NCBI RefSeq assembly: GCF_026627445.1
Contig: NZ_JAPNLJ010000016.1
Span: 124,001-188,000, forward strand
Source of the DNA: Streptomyces sp. H27-H1
Lineage (GTDB): Bacteria > Actinomycetota > Actinomycetes > Streptomycetales > Streptomycetaceae
Length of the DNA: 64,000 nt
Reading direction: 5' to 3'
The position numbers were made by a program, and so were the translations under genes. The notes under the pieces were generated by a model. The model searched no databases and was not told the origin of the DNA. It was given only the letters and a program-made list of their open reading frames with translations. Shown one piece after another: positions 57,131-64,000 of the stretch (position 1 is the stretch's first letter; each line of letters begins with the position of its first letter).

Positions 57131-57778
57131 TCAGGCCGGCGGCGGTGCGACCGCTTCGAGGTCCTCGACGGTGCCGGACATGACGGCACGGACGTGTTCG
57201 GTGAGGTGCTCCACGGGCCAGTCCCACCAGGCCAGGGCAAGCAGCCGGGCGATCTCCTCGTCGGTGTGGCGGGTGCGGATGAGCGTGGCCGGGTTGCCGC
57301 CGACGATCCCGTAGTCGGGGACGTCGTTCACGACGACGGCGCCGGAAGCGATGATCGCGCCGTGCCCGATGCGCACTCCGGGCATGACCATCGTGTCGTA
57401 GCCGAACCAGACGTCGTTGCCCACGACGGTGTCGCCCCGGCCCGGCAGGCCGCCGAGCAGATCGAAGTGATCGGCCCAGGACCCGCCCATGACGGGGAAG
57501 GGGAACGTGGAGGGGCCGTCCATACGGTGGTTGGCGCCGTTCATGATGAACCGGACCCCGGTGCCCAGCGCGCAGAACTTCCCGATGACCAGCTTCTCGG
57601 GCCCGTAGTGGTAGAGCACGTTGCGGGTCTCGAAGGCGGTGGGGTCCTGCGGGTCGTCGTAGTAGGAGTACTCCCCCACCTCGATCAGCGGCGAGGTCAC
57701 CAGCGGTTTCAGCAGGATCAGGCGCGGCTGGTCGGGCATCGGGTGGAGCACCGTCGGGTCTGCGGGAAGAGGGCTCAT
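57131..57778 (-). CDS. Vat/CatB-type xenobiotic O-acetyltransferase (left-handed beta-helix)
   Basis: 215 residues from ATG 57778. Features: VGEYSYYDDPQDPTAFETRN, VLYHYG, LVIGKFCALGTGVRFIMNGA, NHRMDGPSTFPF (catalytic His region), VVGNDVWFGYDTMVMPGVRI and GHGAIIASGAVVVNDVPDYG, with hexapeptide repeats. The family acetylates streptogramin A or chloramphenicol. Environmental homologues are common in streptomycetes, so resistance is possible but unproven. It converges with ogt, 18 bp apart. Confidence 0.9.
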   Translation of the reverse strand: MSPLPADPTVLHPMPDQPRLILLKPLVTSPLIEVGEYSYYDDPQDPTAFETRNVLYHYGPEKLVIGKFCALGTGVRFIMNGANHRMDGPSTFPFPVMGGSWADHFDLLGGLPGRGDTVVGNDVWFGYDTMVMPGVRIGHGAIIASGAVVVNDVPDYGIVGGNPATLIRTRHTDEEIARLLALAWWDWPVEHLTEHVRAVMSGTVEDLEAVAPPPA

Positions 57779-57792
57779 GGCAGGCACTCCGG

Positions 57793-58221
57793 CTAGATCA
57801 CGATCAGCGGGACCAGCAGGGCGAAGGCGGCTCCGGCCTCGACCGCGTAGGCGTACAGGGACGGGTGCTGGACGGGGGCGGCGAGCAGCACCACGCTCTG
57901 CTGTGCGGCGGCCGCTCCCACCCAGTCGGCGTCGGCGCCGAGGCCGCCCTGGTACCAGCCCTCGCAAGAGCCGGGGCCGGTGACCGCGAGGACGTCGTCC
58001 TCGCGGCGGTAGAAGGCCTGCCAGCCCTCGGCCGGCACGGACCAGGCCTCGAAGTCGGTGAACCGGGCCCAGCCGCCGTCCTGGATCGCGGTGTCGAACA
58101 TCCACACCGGCACTCCGTCGGGGGTGACCTCACCGCTCTCCTGCTGATCGGTGGTGAAGTGGACCATGGGCAGGGCGTCGGGCCCGTCGGCGGTGCTGGG
58201 CCAGGCGTACATCGTGATCAT
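57793..58221 (-). CDS. conserved hypothetical protein, unknown function
   Basis: 142 residues; I do not recognise a family. It is rich in Trp and acidic residues (GGWARFTDFEAWSVPAEGWQ, CEGWYQGGLGADADWVGAAA). It ends in a hydrophobic stretch (AVEAGAAFALLVPLIVI) that could be a C-terminal membrane anchor. No signal peptide. It sits 14 bp upstream of the Vat-type gene on the same strand and downstream of the Nudix gene, so the three may be cotranscribed. Start ATG 58221 is preceded by a weak site; GC content and codon use are normal. Confidence 0.6.
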   Translation of the reverse strand: MITMYAWPSTADGPDALPMVHFTTDQQESGEVTPDGVPVWMFDTAIQDGGWARFTDFEAWSVPAEGWQAFYRREDDVLAVTGPGSCEGWYQGGLGADADWVGAAAAQQSVVLLAAPVQHPSLYAYAVEAGAAFALLVPLIVI

Positions 58222-58273
58222 CTGCTGAATTCTGTCCTGCTCGGTGTAGGCACGAAGTAACGAGCGGAAGGGG

Positions 58274-58774
58274 CTACGAGGCGTGCGGCCGGAGCCCGTT
58301 CTCCAGCTCGGCGGCGCCCTCGCCGGACCCCAGGACCCGGTACGCCTCTGCGGTGCGCAGGCCCAGCGCGCCCTGCAGATACTCCGTCAGCTCGGCCGGG
58401 TCCACCAGCCGCCACGAGAGCAGCTCCTCCTCCTGGAGCCTGACGGAGGCGAGCTGCGCGGCGTCGAGCACGCCGCCGTCGTAGAGGTACGCGACGAGCG
58501 GGGGCCGGCCCGGGCCGAGCGTCCAGTCGACGGCGAGCAGCCGGCCGAGCGGCACGTCGATGCCGATCTCCTCGGCGCTCTCACGGCGGGCGGCCGTGCG
58601 CGGGGACTCCCCCGTGTCCGACTCGATGGTGCCGCCCGGCAGGGCCCAGCCCTCCCGGTAGTTGGGCTCGACGAGGAGCACCCGGCCCTCGGCGTCCCGG
58701 AAGAGCGCGGCCGCGCCGGCCAGCACCCGGGGCAGGCTCGCGATGTAGGTGGCGTAGTCATCCGTGGTGGTCAC
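58274..58774 (-). CDS. Nudix hydrolase
   Basis: 166 residues. The Nudix box is complete: GGTIESDTGESPRTAARRES then AEEIGID (G-x5-E-x7-RExxEExG). RVLLVEPNYREGWALPGGTI precedes it, as in MutT-like enzymes that hydrolyse nucleoside diphosphate-linked substrates. The C-terminal EEELLSWRLVDPAELTEYL is typical of the wider MutT/NudF groups. The exact substrate is unknown. First gene of a possible three-gene unit with the two genes below it. Confidence 0.93.
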   Translation of the reverse strand: MTTTDDYATYIASLPRVLAGAAALFRDAEGRVLLVEPNYREGWALPGGTIESDTGESPRTAARRESAEEIGIDVPLGRLLAVDWTLGPGRPPLVAYLYDGGVLDAAQLASVRLQEEELLSWRLVDPAELTEYLQGALGLRTAEAYRVLGSGEGAAELENGLRPHAS

Positions 58775-58829
58775 TCCGCAACCCTAGTTCCTTCGGACGG
58801 ACCGCAGGAGTGCCGGACGGCCGCGCGGA

Positions 58830-60560
58830 TCACGCTTCCGGAGTGCTCCCGCTGCCGGGGCCGTCCTCGCGGTCGCGGTTCCTCGACTCGGCCACGCGGC
58901 GCAGCCGCGGGTGGCGGGCCGTCCCCTGTTCGGTGATGGCGTCGCCGACCATGGCTTTGACCGCGTCGCGCATTCCGTGCAGGGGGTGGTGGCGGACGGG
59001 GCCCGCGCCCGGGTCCTCCCGTAGCTCCTTCACCAGGGCCCAGCAGAGCAGCAGCATCACGATGACGAACGGCAGGGCGACCAGGATGGTGGCCGTCTGG
59101 AGGGACTTCAGGCCGCCCGCGACGAGGAGTACGGCGGCCACCGCGGCCATCAGCACGCCCCAGGTGACGACCAGCCAGGTCGGCGGGTGCAGGGAGCCGC
59201 GGCTGGTGAGGGAGCCCATGACCAGGGAGGCGGAGTCGGCGCTGGTGACGAAGTACGTCATCACCAGGAGCATGGCGATCCACGAGGTCAGCGTCCCGAG
59301 CGGGAGCGCGTCGAGCATCGCGAAGAGGGAGGCCTCGGTGCCTTCCTTGAGCTTGGAGGCCATGTCGGCGGCGCCGGTGGAGTCGAGGCGGATCGCGGTG
59401 CCGCCCATGACGCAGAACCAGACGACGGTGGCGCCGCTGGGCACCAGGAGCACGCCCACGAGGAACTCGCGGATGGTGCGGCCGCGCGAGATGCGGGCGA
59501 TGAAGGTGCCGACGAAGGGGGCCCAGGAGAGCCACCACGCCCAGTAGAAGATCGTCCACGCGCCGAGCCACTCGCTGTCGGTGAAGGCGCCGGTGCGGGT
59601 GGCCATCGGGAGCAGGTCGTGCAGGTAGCTGCCGACGCTCGCCGGGATCACGTCGAGGATGTAGACGGTCGGGCCGAGGACGAAGACGAAGAGCATCAGG
59701 GCCGCGGCGAGCACGATGTTGATCGTGCTGAGCCATTTGACGCCCTTGTGCAGGCCGGAGAAGGCGGAGAGCACGAAGGCGCCGGACAGGGATCCGATGA
59801 TGATCAGCTCGACGGTCGTCGAGTCCTCGATCCCGGTGGTGATGTTGAGCCCCTTGGCGACCTGGAGGGCGCCGAGGCCGAGGCTGGTGGCGGTCCCGAA
59901 GACGGTCGCGAAGACGGCGAGCAGGTCGATCGCCTTGCCCTGCCAGCCGGTGGCCCGCTCCTCGCCCATGAGGGGGACGAAGGCGGAGCTGAGGCGGTTG
60001 CCGCGGCCTTTGCGGAAGGTCGCGTAGGCGAGGGCGAGGCCGGTGATGCCGTAGATCGCCCAGGGGGTGAGGGTCCAGTGGAAGAAGGAGTAGTCGAGGG
60101 AGGCGCGGGCGGCGTCGCCGGTTCCGGGGGCGGCGCCGGAGGCCGGTGGCGGGTTCAGGAAGTGGGTGAGGGGCTCTCCCACCCCGTAGAACATCAGGCC
60201 GATCCCCATGCCGGCGCTGAACATCATCGCGATCCACGCGAGGTTCGTGAACTCCGGCTCGGAGTCGTCCTTGCCGAGGCGGATCCGGCCGAAGCGGCTG
60301 ATCGCGAGCAGGACGCACATGACGAGGAACACGTCGGCGGCGATCACGAAGAGCCACGCGAAGTTGTTCAGCACCCAGTCCAGCGCGCTGCTCGACGCCG
60401 AGTCGAAGGAACTTCTTCCGAGCGCCGCCCAGGCGACCACGGCGAGGACGGAGATCACTCCGATGGTCACGACCGTGCTGTCGGGAGTGCCGTCATCGGG
60501 GCCCTCGGACCCCCCGACTGGGGAATCCGGACGTGGCTGTTCCAGTGATTCCGTGCTCAT
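58830..60560 (-). CDS. BCCT-family betaine/choline/carnitine transporter
   Basis: 576 residues with twelve hydrophobic segments. FSAGMGIGLMFYGVGEPLTH contains the glycine stretch of TM3, and IFYWAWWLSWAPFVGTFIAR is the tryptophan-rich substrate/signature segment of TM8. These identify a sodium-coupled compatible-solute importer such as BetP/OpuD. The C-terminal tail (PGAGPVRHHPLHGMRDAVKA) is soluble and may sense osmotic change, as in BetP. A near-perfect palindrome lies 22-41 bp upstream of the start. Confidence 0.94.
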   Translation of the reverse strand: MSTESLEQPRPDSPVGGSEGPDDGTPDSTVVTIGVISVLAVVAWAALGRSSFDSASSSALDWVLNNFAWLFVIAADVFLVMCVLLAISRFGRIRLGKDDSEPEFTNLAWIAMMFSAGMGIGLMFYGVGEPLTHFLNPPPASGAAPGTGDAARASLDYSFFHWTLTPWAIYGITGLALAYATFRKGRGNRLSSAFVPLMGEERATGWQGKAIDLLAVFATVFGTATSLGLGALQVAKGLNITTGIEDSTTVELIIIGSLSGAFVLSAFSGLHKGVKWLSTINIVLAAALMLFVFVLGPTVYILDVIPASVGSYLHDLLPMATRTGAFTDSEWLGAWTIFYWAWWLSWAPFVGTFIARISRGRTIREFLVGVLLVPSGATVVWFCVMGGTAIRLDSTGAADMASKLKEGTEASLFAMLDALPLGTLTSWIAMLLVMTYFVTSADSASLVMGSLTSRGSLHPPTWLVVTWGVLMAAVAAVLLVAGGLKSLQTATILVALPFVIVMLLLCWALVKELREDPGAGPVRHHPLHGMRDAVKAMVGDAITEQGTARHPRLRRVAESRNRDREDGPGSGSTPEA

Positions 60561-60581
60561 GCGGCCACACTATGCAGCCGT

Positions 60582-60601
60582 ATATCCCTATTTAGGGGTA
60601 T
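60582..60601. promoter_or_regulatory. palindrome at the BCCT transporter promoter
   Basis: ATATCCC-TATTTA-GGGGTAT: 6 of 7 arm positions pair. It is an A/T-rich site in an otherwise GC-rich region, 22 bp upstream of the transporter start and 104 bp before glycerate kinase. Candidate operator or -10 region (inference). Confidence 0.45.
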
Positions 60602-60704
60602 GCCGCGCCGCGTGTGGCCCAGGCCACCCATGGGCATAGGAGGATCCTCCGGATAGGCTCATGGACGGCGCGACTGCACTGTTCGATAGCAAGGGATTAG
60701 CAAG

Positions 60705-61853
60705 GTGACGGACGGAGCAGTAACTGAGACCGCGCGCGTGCTCATCGCCGCGGACAAATTCAAGGGCTCGCTCACGGCCGTTCAGGTCGCGGAGCGGGTG
60801 ACGGCCGGCCTTCGCAAGGCCGTACCGGGCGTGGAGATCGAGACCCTCCCCGTCGCGGACGGCGGCGACGGTACGGTCGCGGCCGCTGTAGCGGCCGGTT
60901 TCGAACGCCGGGAGGTACGGGTCACCGGACCGCTCGGTGACCAGGTCACGGCCGCTTTCGCGCTGCGCGAGGGCACCGCGGTGGTCGAGATGGCGGAGGC
61001 CTCCGGCCTCCAGCTGCTGCCGGCGGGTGTCTTCGCCCCGCTGACGGCGACCACCTACGGCTCCGGCGAACTGCTGAAGGCCGCACTCGACGCGGGCGCG
61101 CGCTCGATCGTCTTCGGTGTGGGCGGCAGCGCGACCACCGACGGCGGCGCGGGCATGCTGGCCGCACTGGGCGCGGTATTCCTGGATGCGAACGGTGAAC
61201 CGGTCGGTCCGGGCGGCGGCGCGCTGGCGGCTCTGGCCTCGGCCGACCTGTCGGGCATCGACCCCCGCATCAAGGAGATCGACCTCGTCCTGGCGAGCGA
61301 CGTGGACAACCCTCTGACGGGTCCGAAGGGCGCTCCGGCGATCTACGGCCCGCAGAAGGGGGCGTCGCCCGAGGACGTGGCGACGCTGGACGCGGCGCTG
61401 GCGCACTTCGCGGTGGTCCTGGAGAAGTCGATCGGCTCCCTGGCCGCCGAGGCCGCCGTCTCGCCCGGCGCGGGCGGGGCGGGCGGCATCGGCTACGGTG
61501 CGCTGCTGCTCGGCGCGTCGTTCCGTCCCGGCATCGAGCTGATGCTGGAGGTGCTCGGCTTCGCGCCGGCCCTGGAGCGGGCGACGCTGGTCATCACCGG
61601 CGAGGGTTCGCTGGACGAGCAGACCCTCCACGGCAAGGCTCCGGCCGGTGTCGCGGCGGCGGCTCGCGCGGCGGGCAAGGAGGTCGTCGCGGTCTGCGGC
61701 CGCCTGCTGCTCACACAGGAGGCGCTGACGGCGGCCGGAATCCGGCGGGCATACCCCCTCACGGAGATCGAGCCCGACCCGGCGGTGTGCATCGCGAACG
61801 CGGGGCCGCTGCTGGAGCGGGTGGCGCAGAACATCGCGGCCGACGTCCTCTGA
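60705..61853 (+). CDS. glycerate kinase (GarK/GlxK family)
   Basis: 382 residues from GTG. VLIAADKFKGSLTAVQVAER, LPVADGGDGTVAAAVAAGFE, IVFGVGGSATTDGGAGMLAA, LASDVDNPLTGPKGAPAIYG, YGPQKGASPEDVATL and VITGEGSLDEQTLHGKAPAG form the complete family pattern. It phosphorylates D-glycerate to 2-phosphoglycerate, in glyoxylate or serine metabolism. Glyoxylate released by the ethylmalonyl-CoA cycle could reach this enzyme after reduction (inference). Single gene with a terminator downstream. Confidence 0.96.
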   Translation: MTDGAVTETARVLIAADKFKGSLTAVQVAERVTAGLRKAVPGVEIETLPVADGGDGTVAAAVAAGFERREVRVTGPLGDQVTAAFALREGTAVVEMAEASGLQLLPAGVFAPLTATTYGSGELLKAALDAGARSIVFGVGGSATTDGGAGMLAALGAVFLDANGEPVGPGGGALAALASADLSGIDPRIKEIDLVLASDVDNPLTGPKGAPAIYGPQKGASPEDVATLDAALAHFAVVLEKSIGSLAAEAAVSPGAGGAGGIGYGALLLGASFRPGIELMLEVLGFAPALERATLVITGEGSLDEQTLHGKAPAGVAAAARAAGKEVVAVCGRLLLTQEALTAAGIRRAYPLTEIEPDPAVCIANAGPLLERVAQNIAADVL

Positions 61854-61884
61854 GCCCTCCCCTCTGAGCCGTCCTTCGACCCTT

Positions 61885-61926
61885 CCGACGGCCCGGACCC
61901 CCGGACCGGGGCTCCGGGGCCGTCGG
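61885..61926 (+). terminator. terminator after glycerate kinase
   Basis: CCGACGGCCCGGACCCC pairs with GGGGCTCCGGGGCCGTCGG (one bulge), 32 bp beyond the stop. No T-tract. Confidence 0.6.
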
Positions 61927-62082
61927 CGTTCGACGGCGGGCCGGGGGCGGTGTCCCGCCCCGGCCCCGCTCGGAGCCGGGGACATCAGTGGCATTCGACG
62001 GGGCCCGACACAGCGCCGGTCCGCGAAGGCTCGGATAGGGTGAATCGGTAGGAGTCGGGCCCCCCGGGGTGAGGTCGGTGCA

Positions 62083-64000
62083 TTGGACACGTACCAGCAG
62101 ACGAGCGAGGTACCGGATCAGCCGGGGGCTGCTGTCGGGTACGCGGGCGTACTGACCGAGCTGCTGCCGATCGCCCTGTGGCGGGAAGACGCCGACGGGG
62201 TCGTCGTCGAGTGGTCGCTGGCCGCCCAGGACCTGCTCGGCCACCGCCCCGAGGACATCCTCGGCCGGCTGGGCTCCAGCGTGCTCGTCCCCGACAACAA
62301 CCGCGAGCTCGCCGACCAGCTCACCCGCCGGGTCCAGGCCGGCGAGACCGTCGTAGGCACCCTGCCCGTGCGCCACCGCGACGGGCACCGCGTCCCGATG
62401 GAGATGTGGATCCTGCCCGCCCCCGACGCGCAGGGCCGCACCGGGGCCATGCTCATCGCCGTGGAGACCTCCGAGGTCCTGGGGATGCGCGATTCGCTCG
62501 CCGCGCTCCAGAGCCTGTTCACCCAGTCGCCCATCGGCATCGGCACCCTCGGCCCCGACCTGCGCTTCCTGCGCGTCAACGACGCCCTCGCCCGGATGAA
62601 CGGGGTGTCGGCCGCCGAACACATCGGCAAACGGCTCACCGAGGTCGTACCCGGCGTCAACGCCTCCGCGCTCGAACGGCTCATGCGCAGGGTGCTGGAG
62701 GGCGGCTCCGCCGTCGTGGACGTCCGCCGCACCGGCCGCACCCCCGCCGACCCCGACCACGACCGGACCTGGTCCTGCTCCTACGCCCCGCTGCTGGACG
62801 GCTCCGGGAGGCGGCTCGGCCTGATCGCCTCCCTCATCGACATCACCGACGGACAGCGCGCCCAGGCGGAGGCGGAGCGGGCGCGCAGCCGCTTCGCCCT
62901 GCTCTCCGAGGCCGGTACCCGCATCGGCACCACGCTGGACCTGGGGCAGACGGCCCAGGAGATCGTGGAGGTGCTGGTACCGCAGCTCACGGACTCGGCC
63001 GACGTACAGCTCCTGGAAGCCGTACTGGACCCGGACGAGGCCGGCGCGTCCACCCGGGGCGTACTGCGCCGCCTCGCCGCCCTCTTCCCCGATCCCACCG
63101 CGCCCACCGCCAAGCTGATCGCCGGGCAGACCTTCCAGATCCCGGCGGGCACCGCATACGAGCAGGTCATCACCGAGGGCCAGCCCATGAACCTCTACAC
63201 CGCCGACATCCCGGCCCTGATCAAGGATCCGCGCGCGGGCGCGCTACGCGCGTACCTGGCCACCCTGGGCTGCGCCCGGATGGTCCCGCTGGTGGCCCGC
63301 GGCCGGGTGCTCGGCGTCGTGGTGGTGACCCGGGTGCGCGGGCGCGAGGTCTTCGACCACGAGGACTGCGTGCTGATCGACGAGGTGGTGGCCCGGGCGG
63401 CCCTCAACATCGACAACGCCCGGATGTACACCACCCAGCGCGCGGCGGCCCTGACCCTGCAGCGCAGCCTCACCAACAACGTGCTGCCCGAGGTCGCCGG
63501 GCTGGAGCTGACCGGCCGCTACCTGCCGGCCAGCGACCACGACGTCGGCGGCGACTGGTTCGACGTGATCGAGCTGCCGGACGGCCGGACCGGCCTGGTG
63601 ATCGGCGACGTGATGGGCCACGGCATCCACGCGGCCGCGGTCATGGGCCAACTACGCACCGCCGTACGGACACTGGCGCGGCATCAGGTGACTCCGGAGC
63701 AGATGCTCCGCTCGCTGGACGCGGTGGTGGCCGACCTCGGCGAGGACGAGATGGCCACATGCGTCTACGCCGTCCACGACCCGGTGACGGGCGCGTGCGT
63801 CATCGCCCGCGCCGGCCACCCGCCGCCGGCCGTGGTCACGGCCGATGGAACCGTGGCCTTCCTGGACGGCCCGCCGGGGACCCCGCTCGGCACGGGTGGC
63901 CGGGAGTTCCGCACGGAGGAGGTGCTGCTGGCGCCGGGCAGCCTGCTCGTGCTCTACACCGACGGCCTCATCGAGTCGCGGGACCGGGACCTGGACGAGG
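62083..64000 (+). CDS. PAS-PAS-GAF sensor fused to SpoIIE/PP2C serine phosphatase, 3' end outside window
   Basis: At least 639 residues; open to the window end. The likely start is TTG 62083 (MDTYQQTSEVPDQPGAAVGY), with GAGG 9 bp before. PAS 1 is about residues 20-140 and PAS 2 about 150-265 (LFTQSPIGIGTLGPDLRFLR). A GAF domain (about 275-455) ends with VARAALNIDNARMYTTQRAA. The PP2C/SpoIIE domain starts at LQRSLTNNVLPEVAGLELTG and has SDHDVGGDWFDVIELPDGRT (metal Asp), LVIGDVMGHGIHAAAVMGQL and VLYTDGLIESRDRDLDE. Such phosphatases dephosphorylate anti-sigma antagonists. A C-terminal HATPase kinase domain may follow outside. Confidence 0.92.
   Translation, partial: MDTYQQTSEVPDQPGAAVGYAGVLTELLPIALWREDADGVVVEWSLAAQDLLGHRPEDILGRLGSSVLVPDNNRELADQLTRRVQAGETVVGTLPVRHRDGHRVPMEMWILPAPDAQGRTGAMLIAVETSEVLGMRDSLAALQSLFTQSPIGIGTLGPDLRFLRVNDALARMNGVSAAEHIGKRLTEVVPGVNASALERLMRRVLEGGSAVVDVRRTGRTPADPDHDRTWSCSYAPLLDGSGRRLGLIASLIDITDGQRAQAEAERARSRFALLSEAGTRIGTTLDLGQTAQEIVEVLVPQLTDSADVQLLEAVLDPDEAGASTRGVLRRLAALFPDPTAPTAKLIAGQTFQIPAGTAYEQVITEGQPMNLYTADIPALIKDPRAGALRAYLATLGCARMVPLVARGRVLGVVVVTRVRGREVFDHEDCVLIDEVVARAALNIDNARMYTTQRAAALTLQRSLTNNVLPEVAGLELTGRYLPASDHDVGGDWFDVIELPDGRTGLVIGDVMGHGIHAAAVMGQLRTAVRTLARHQVTPEQMLRSLDAVVADLGEDEMATCVYAVHDPVTGACVIARAGHPPPAVVTADGTVAFLDGPPGTPLGTGGREFRTEEVLLAPGSLLVLYTDGLIESRDRDLDE

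Noticed and set aside
1..64000. tRNA, rRNA or CRISPR loci
   Set aside because: No cloverleaf TpsiC-type GGTTCGA context outside coding regions, no rRNA-like stretch and no regularly spaced repeats were seen; small RNAs cannot be excluded by eye.

Overview
This is a high-GC (about 72%) chromosomal segment of an actinomycete, almost certainly a Streptomyces. Reasons: the codon usage, the long Ala/Lys-rich principal sigma factor of HrdB type, the ethylmalonyl-CoA pathway cluster next to psd-pssA, a single rare TTA codon, and the SpoIIE-type phosphatase with PAS/GAF sensors. No rRNA, tRNA, CRISPR array, phage or complete insertion sequence was seen. About 57 intact or edge-cut genes, three broken genes, one 186-bp MITE-like element and several regulatory palindromes and terminators are annotated.

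Layout. 1-4070: edge of a pterin dehydratase gene, a Tat-type FAD oxidoreductase carrying the only in-frame TTA (bldA) codon noticed, an MmyB-type XRE regulator, a small membrane protein and a frameshifted aminoglycoside-phosphotransferase-like pseudogene. 4429-8921: a tightly coupled four-gene cassette (duplicated degenerate XRE protein, HELWH metallopeptidase-like 'toxin', FAD monooxygenase, MAB_1171c-like membrane protein), the best candidate for an undescribed system. 9177-18516: folD, a methyltransferase, the principal sigma factor hrdB, a MoxR AAA+ ATPase with a VWA/metallopeptidase partner, an SRPBCC protein and a membrane-anchored alkaline-phosphatase-superfamily enzyme. 18644-31995: a resolvase-like hypothetical, two metallo-beta-lactamase-fold hydrolases around a DedA protein, a lysine-poor aminotransferase-like protein, an SGNH hydrolase with a PadR regulator, thyA-folA, a DUF5107 protein, a DinB protein and an arginase-fold protein that lacks metal ligands. 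32000-42033: two GNAT-type genes with overlapping 5' ends, a LapA protein and three overlapping peptidase genes (M55, M20, S9), two decayed genes, a radical SAM gene behind a LexA-type box and a secreted tripeptidyl aminopeptidase. 42081-42792: the MITE and a RidA gene.

43758-54862 is the metabolic core: 3-hydroxyacyl-CoA dehydrogenase, a TetR regulator, then ccr, ecm, malyl-CoA lyase, MaoC hydratase and an acyl-CoA dehydrogenase. This is the ethylmalonyl-CoA route from acetyl/crotonyl-CoA to glyoxylate and propionyl/methylmalonyl-CoA, which also supplies ethylmalonyl- and methylmalonyl-CoA extender units for polyketides. psd and pssA (phosphatidylethanolamine synthesis) follow and end in a strong terminator.

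55037-64000: a DNA alkylation repair pair (Ada/AraC-AlkA fusion and Ogt), a Vat/CatB-type acetyltransferase, an unknown 142-residue protein, a Nudix hydrolase, a BCCT osmolyte transporter, glycerate kinase, and a PAS-PAS-GAF-SpoIIE phosphatase that runs off the window. Start codons were chosen by ribosome-binding site, overlap with the upstream gene and where the recognisable domain begins; uncertain ones are flagged.
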